Positions 62,309-64,000 of a stretch of DNA of 64,000 bases are shown here, piece after piece (the stretch's first letter is position 1; each line of letters opens with the position of its first letter). The DNA comes from Dokdonella_A sp963834755 (GTDB lineage: Bacteria > Pseudomonadota > Gammaproteobacteria > Xanthomonadales > Rhodanobacteraceae), in the NCBI GenBank assembly GCA_963834755.1, contig CAWICQ010000011.1, forward strand, positions 310,001 through 374,000, in the 5' to 3' direction. The notes under the pieces were generated by a model that had not been told where the DNA came from, made no database searches, and was given only the letters and a program-made list of their open reading frames with translations. The translations under genes and the position numbers were made by a program.

Positions 62309-63329
62309 GTGCTGAAGATCGACACCCACGCCCACATCCTGCCGCCGGACTGGCCGAACCTCGCCAACAAGTACGGCGACGATCGCTTCCCGGTGATGGT
62401 GCGCACCGAGGGCCGGCATCGCATTTACAAGGACGGCAAGTTCTTTCGCGAAGTCTGGGCCAACGCGTTCGATCCCGAGGTGCGCATCGCCGACTACGCG
62501 AAATTCGGCGTCGACGTGCAGGTCGTGTCGACCGTGCCCGTGCTTGTTTTCGTACTGGGCGAAGCCGAGCCAGGCGCTCGAGCTGCACCGTCATCTAAAC
62601 GATCACACCGCCGGCGTCTGCCGGAAATATCCGCGCCAGTACGCGGGCATCGGCACGGTGCCGTTGCAGGCGCCGACCCTGGCGATCCAGGAAATGGAAC
62701 GCTGCGTCGAGCAGCTCGGCCTTGCCGGCGTGCAGATCGGATCGCACTGCGAAGGCTGGAATCTGGATGCTCCGGAGTTGTTCCCGTTCTTCGAGGCCGC
62801 AGCCGATCTCGGCGCCGCAATCCTGGTGCATCCGTGGGACATGATGGGCCGCGAGTCGATGCCGAAATACTGGCTGCCGTGGCTGGTCGGCATGCCGGCC
62901 GAGCAATCGCGCGCGGCGTGCTCGCTGATTTTCGGCGGCGTGCTCGAACGGTTGCCGTCGCTCAAGGTCTGCTTTGCGCACGGCGGCGGATCGTTCCCGT
63001 ACACGATCGGACGCATCGAGCACGGCTTTCGCATGCGTCCCGATCTCGTCGCCACGGACAACGCGCGCAATCCGCGCGAATATTTCGGGCGCATCTATTT
63101 CGATTCGTGCGTGCACGACGACGCGGCGCTGCGTTATCTCATCGACGTCGCCGGCATCGACACGATCATGCTGGGCACCGACTACCCTTTCCCGCTCGGC
63201 GAGCAGGAACCCGGCAGCGGCATCGCCGCGCTCAAGCTCGCCGCCGCCGACGAGGCGCGCCTTTATCACGGCACCGCGCTCGAATGGCTCGGCATTCCCC
63301 GCGACCGCTTCGCACCCACGCTGGACTGA
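62309..63329 (+). pseudogene. nbaD: 2-amino-3-carboxymuconate 6-semialdehyde decarboxylase with one +1 shift
   Basis: From GTG 62309: MLKIDTHAHILPPDWPNLAN then KYGDDRFPVMVRTEG. His7 and His9 are the first zinc ligands. After VVSTVPV the second frame continues LFSYWAKPSQALELHRHLND, with AAILVHPWDMMG and DTIMLGTDYPFPLGEQEPGS giving further ligands. Removing one base near 62545 gives a normal 339-residue protein. It decarboxylates ACMS to 2-aminomuconate semialdehyde, which keeps carbon out of quinolinate. All other pathway genes here are intact, so an assembly error is as plausible as a true mutation. Confidence 0.85.
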
Positions 63330-63333
63330 AACC

Positions 63334-63846
63334 ATGAAAGCACTTGCGCTCCCTCTCGCCATCGTCAGCTGCGCGCTGTTCGCGCAGGCCAAGACCGACT
63401 ACGAGCTCAACGCCGGTCAGGTGCATTTCCACGTGCCGCCCGATTGGACTGCGATCATGGAAAAGTCCGACGGCGACCCGCAGGCCGTGATCTTCCAGGT
63501 GCCCGATGCGGCTGCACAAGGCAGCGAAGACACCGCCAGCGTGACGGTGAAAACGCGAAGCCTGAAGGCGAGCGCGGATTTTTCCGGATTCGTGACCGAG
63601 GAATTCGAGCGCGCCAAGGGCCAGGCTGGCTATGAAACCGATTCGTCGAACAAGGATTCATCGGTGCACCGCTATTACGTCACGCGCAACAAGACGCGCT
63701 ATCTCGTGCGCGACACATACCAACTCAACGGCAACGTCGCCGTCGAAGTACGCTGCCAGCGCCCGCTGATCGATGCGACGCCGAAGGACTGGAGCGATCG
63801 CTTCGACGCCGCGTGCGTCAGCGTCGTCGCTTCGATGAAGCGCTGA
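63334..63846 (+). CDS. small secreted protein of unknown function
   Basis: 170 residues with a signal peptide (MKALALPLAIVSCALFAQAK, then TDYELNAGQVHFHVPPDWTA). The mature protein has two cysteines (RCQRP and DAACVS), no membrane segment and a mixed charge. The segment RDTYQLNGNVAVEVRCQRPL ending in ACVSVVASMKR may be a beta-rich fold. The family is not recognised. It starts 5 bp after the ACMSD gene and precedes kynureninase, so it is probably in the same transcript. Confidence 0.65.
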   Translation: MKALALPLAIVSCALFAQAKTDYELNAGQVHFHVPPDWTAIMEKSDGDPQAVIFQVPDAAAQGSEDTASVTVKTRSLKASADFSGFVTEEFERAKGQAGYETDSSNKDSSVHRYYVTRNKTRYLVRDTYQLNGNVAVEVRCQRPLIDATPKDWSDRFDAACVSVVASMKR

Positions 63847-63870
63847 GCCGCGACGGCAAGACGCACAACA

Positions 63871-64000
63871 ATGACGATGACGGACCAGATCGCTGTCGCC
63901 GAGGCGCACGCGCTCGCCGCGGATGCCGCCGATCCGCTGGCGTCGTTTCGTGACGAGTTTCTGATCCCGACCCATCTTGACGGCTCCGATCAGGTCTATT
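63871..64000 (+). CDS. kynU: kynureninase, N-terminal part (cut by window end)
   Basis: The first 43 codons (MTMTDQIAVAEAHALAADAA, then DPLASFRDEFLIP) match the N-terminus of kynureninases, whose DPL-x-FRDxF-x-P pattern precedes the PLP fold. The enzyme splits kynurenine or 3-hydroxykynurenine into alanine and (3-hydroxy)anthranilate. The rest lies outside the window, so catalytic residues cannot be checked. The operon context supports the call. Confidence 0.75.
   Translation, partial: MTMTDQIAVAEAHALAADAADPLASFRDEFLIPTHLDGSDQVY

Noticed and set aside
62520..62560. Programmed +1 frameshifting in the ACMSD gene
   Set aside because: No slippery codon, rare codon or stop lies at the shift, and the zero frame continues for hundreds of codons, unlike known programmed sites.

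Overview
The window is high-GC, gene-dense chromosomal DNA of a gammaproteobacterium. It is most likely from the Xanthomonadales (Lysobacterales), near Rhodanobacteraceae or Dokdonella. The placement rests on three things: the aerobic tryptophan/kynurenine branch through 3-hydroxyanthranilate, secreted proteins ending in an IFADGFx tail, and abundant intergenic palindromes. It is an inference; no rRNA or other marker for species assignment is present. I see no rRNA, tRNA, CRISPR array, complete insertion sequence or prophage.

Layout. 1-7 kb: an acetyl-CoA hydrolase-like gene broken by three single-base shifts, a phospholipase D-type protein with an internal 45-bp tandem repeat, xseA, and a HigB-type toxin. 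The toxin's antitoxin is cut after about 28 codons and runs in frame through an unrecognised segment into an aldehyde dehydrogenase. 7-24 kb: ABC-F ATPase, MATE and MAPEG proteins, a secreted right-handed beta-helix protein, an SDR, a cNMP/DUF1003 protein, YebC, an ECF sigma factor, a CDF transporter with a LytTR two-component system, YjbR, a secreted hydrolase, YceH, a TonB-receptor remnant, a DMT transporter, a HAD hydrolase and an Fpg/Nei glycosylase. 24-30 kb: an OmpR-type two-component system with a PmrA-box-like repeat in front of it, a collapsed copy and an intact copy of an ArnT-like glycosyltransferase, and a YrbL-like kinase. This looks like an envelope-modification locus. 30-38 kb: ArsC, a LysR regulator, an aminotransferase with an omega-amidase, HtpG and a large secreted beta-propeller.

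38-53 kb is the core-genome block: rpsP-rimM-trmD-rplS, ffh, a CcsA/YpjD-like protein, radA, alr, dnaB, rplI, rpsR, rpsF, an A-type Fe-S carrier and asnS. A short A/T-richer island with a GNAT gene, flanked by 14-bp direct repeats, sits between rpsP and ffh. Five helically phased DnaA-box-like 9-mers lie upstream of dnaB.

53-64 kb is dominated by kynurenine catabolism. Kynureninase (cut by the window end) gives 3-hydroxyanthranilate, the 3,4-dioxygenase opens the ring, ACMSD decarboxylates, the semialdehyde dehydrogenase oxidises, and the RidA-family protein deaminates 2-aminomuconate. A FUSC-type efflux protein, a carbonic anhydrase and several secreted proteins are interleaved. The FUSC and ACMSD genes each carry one +1 shift. 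Together with the three in the first gene, all five shifts are single-base insertions near the window ends, so assembly error must be excluded before calling these genes dead.
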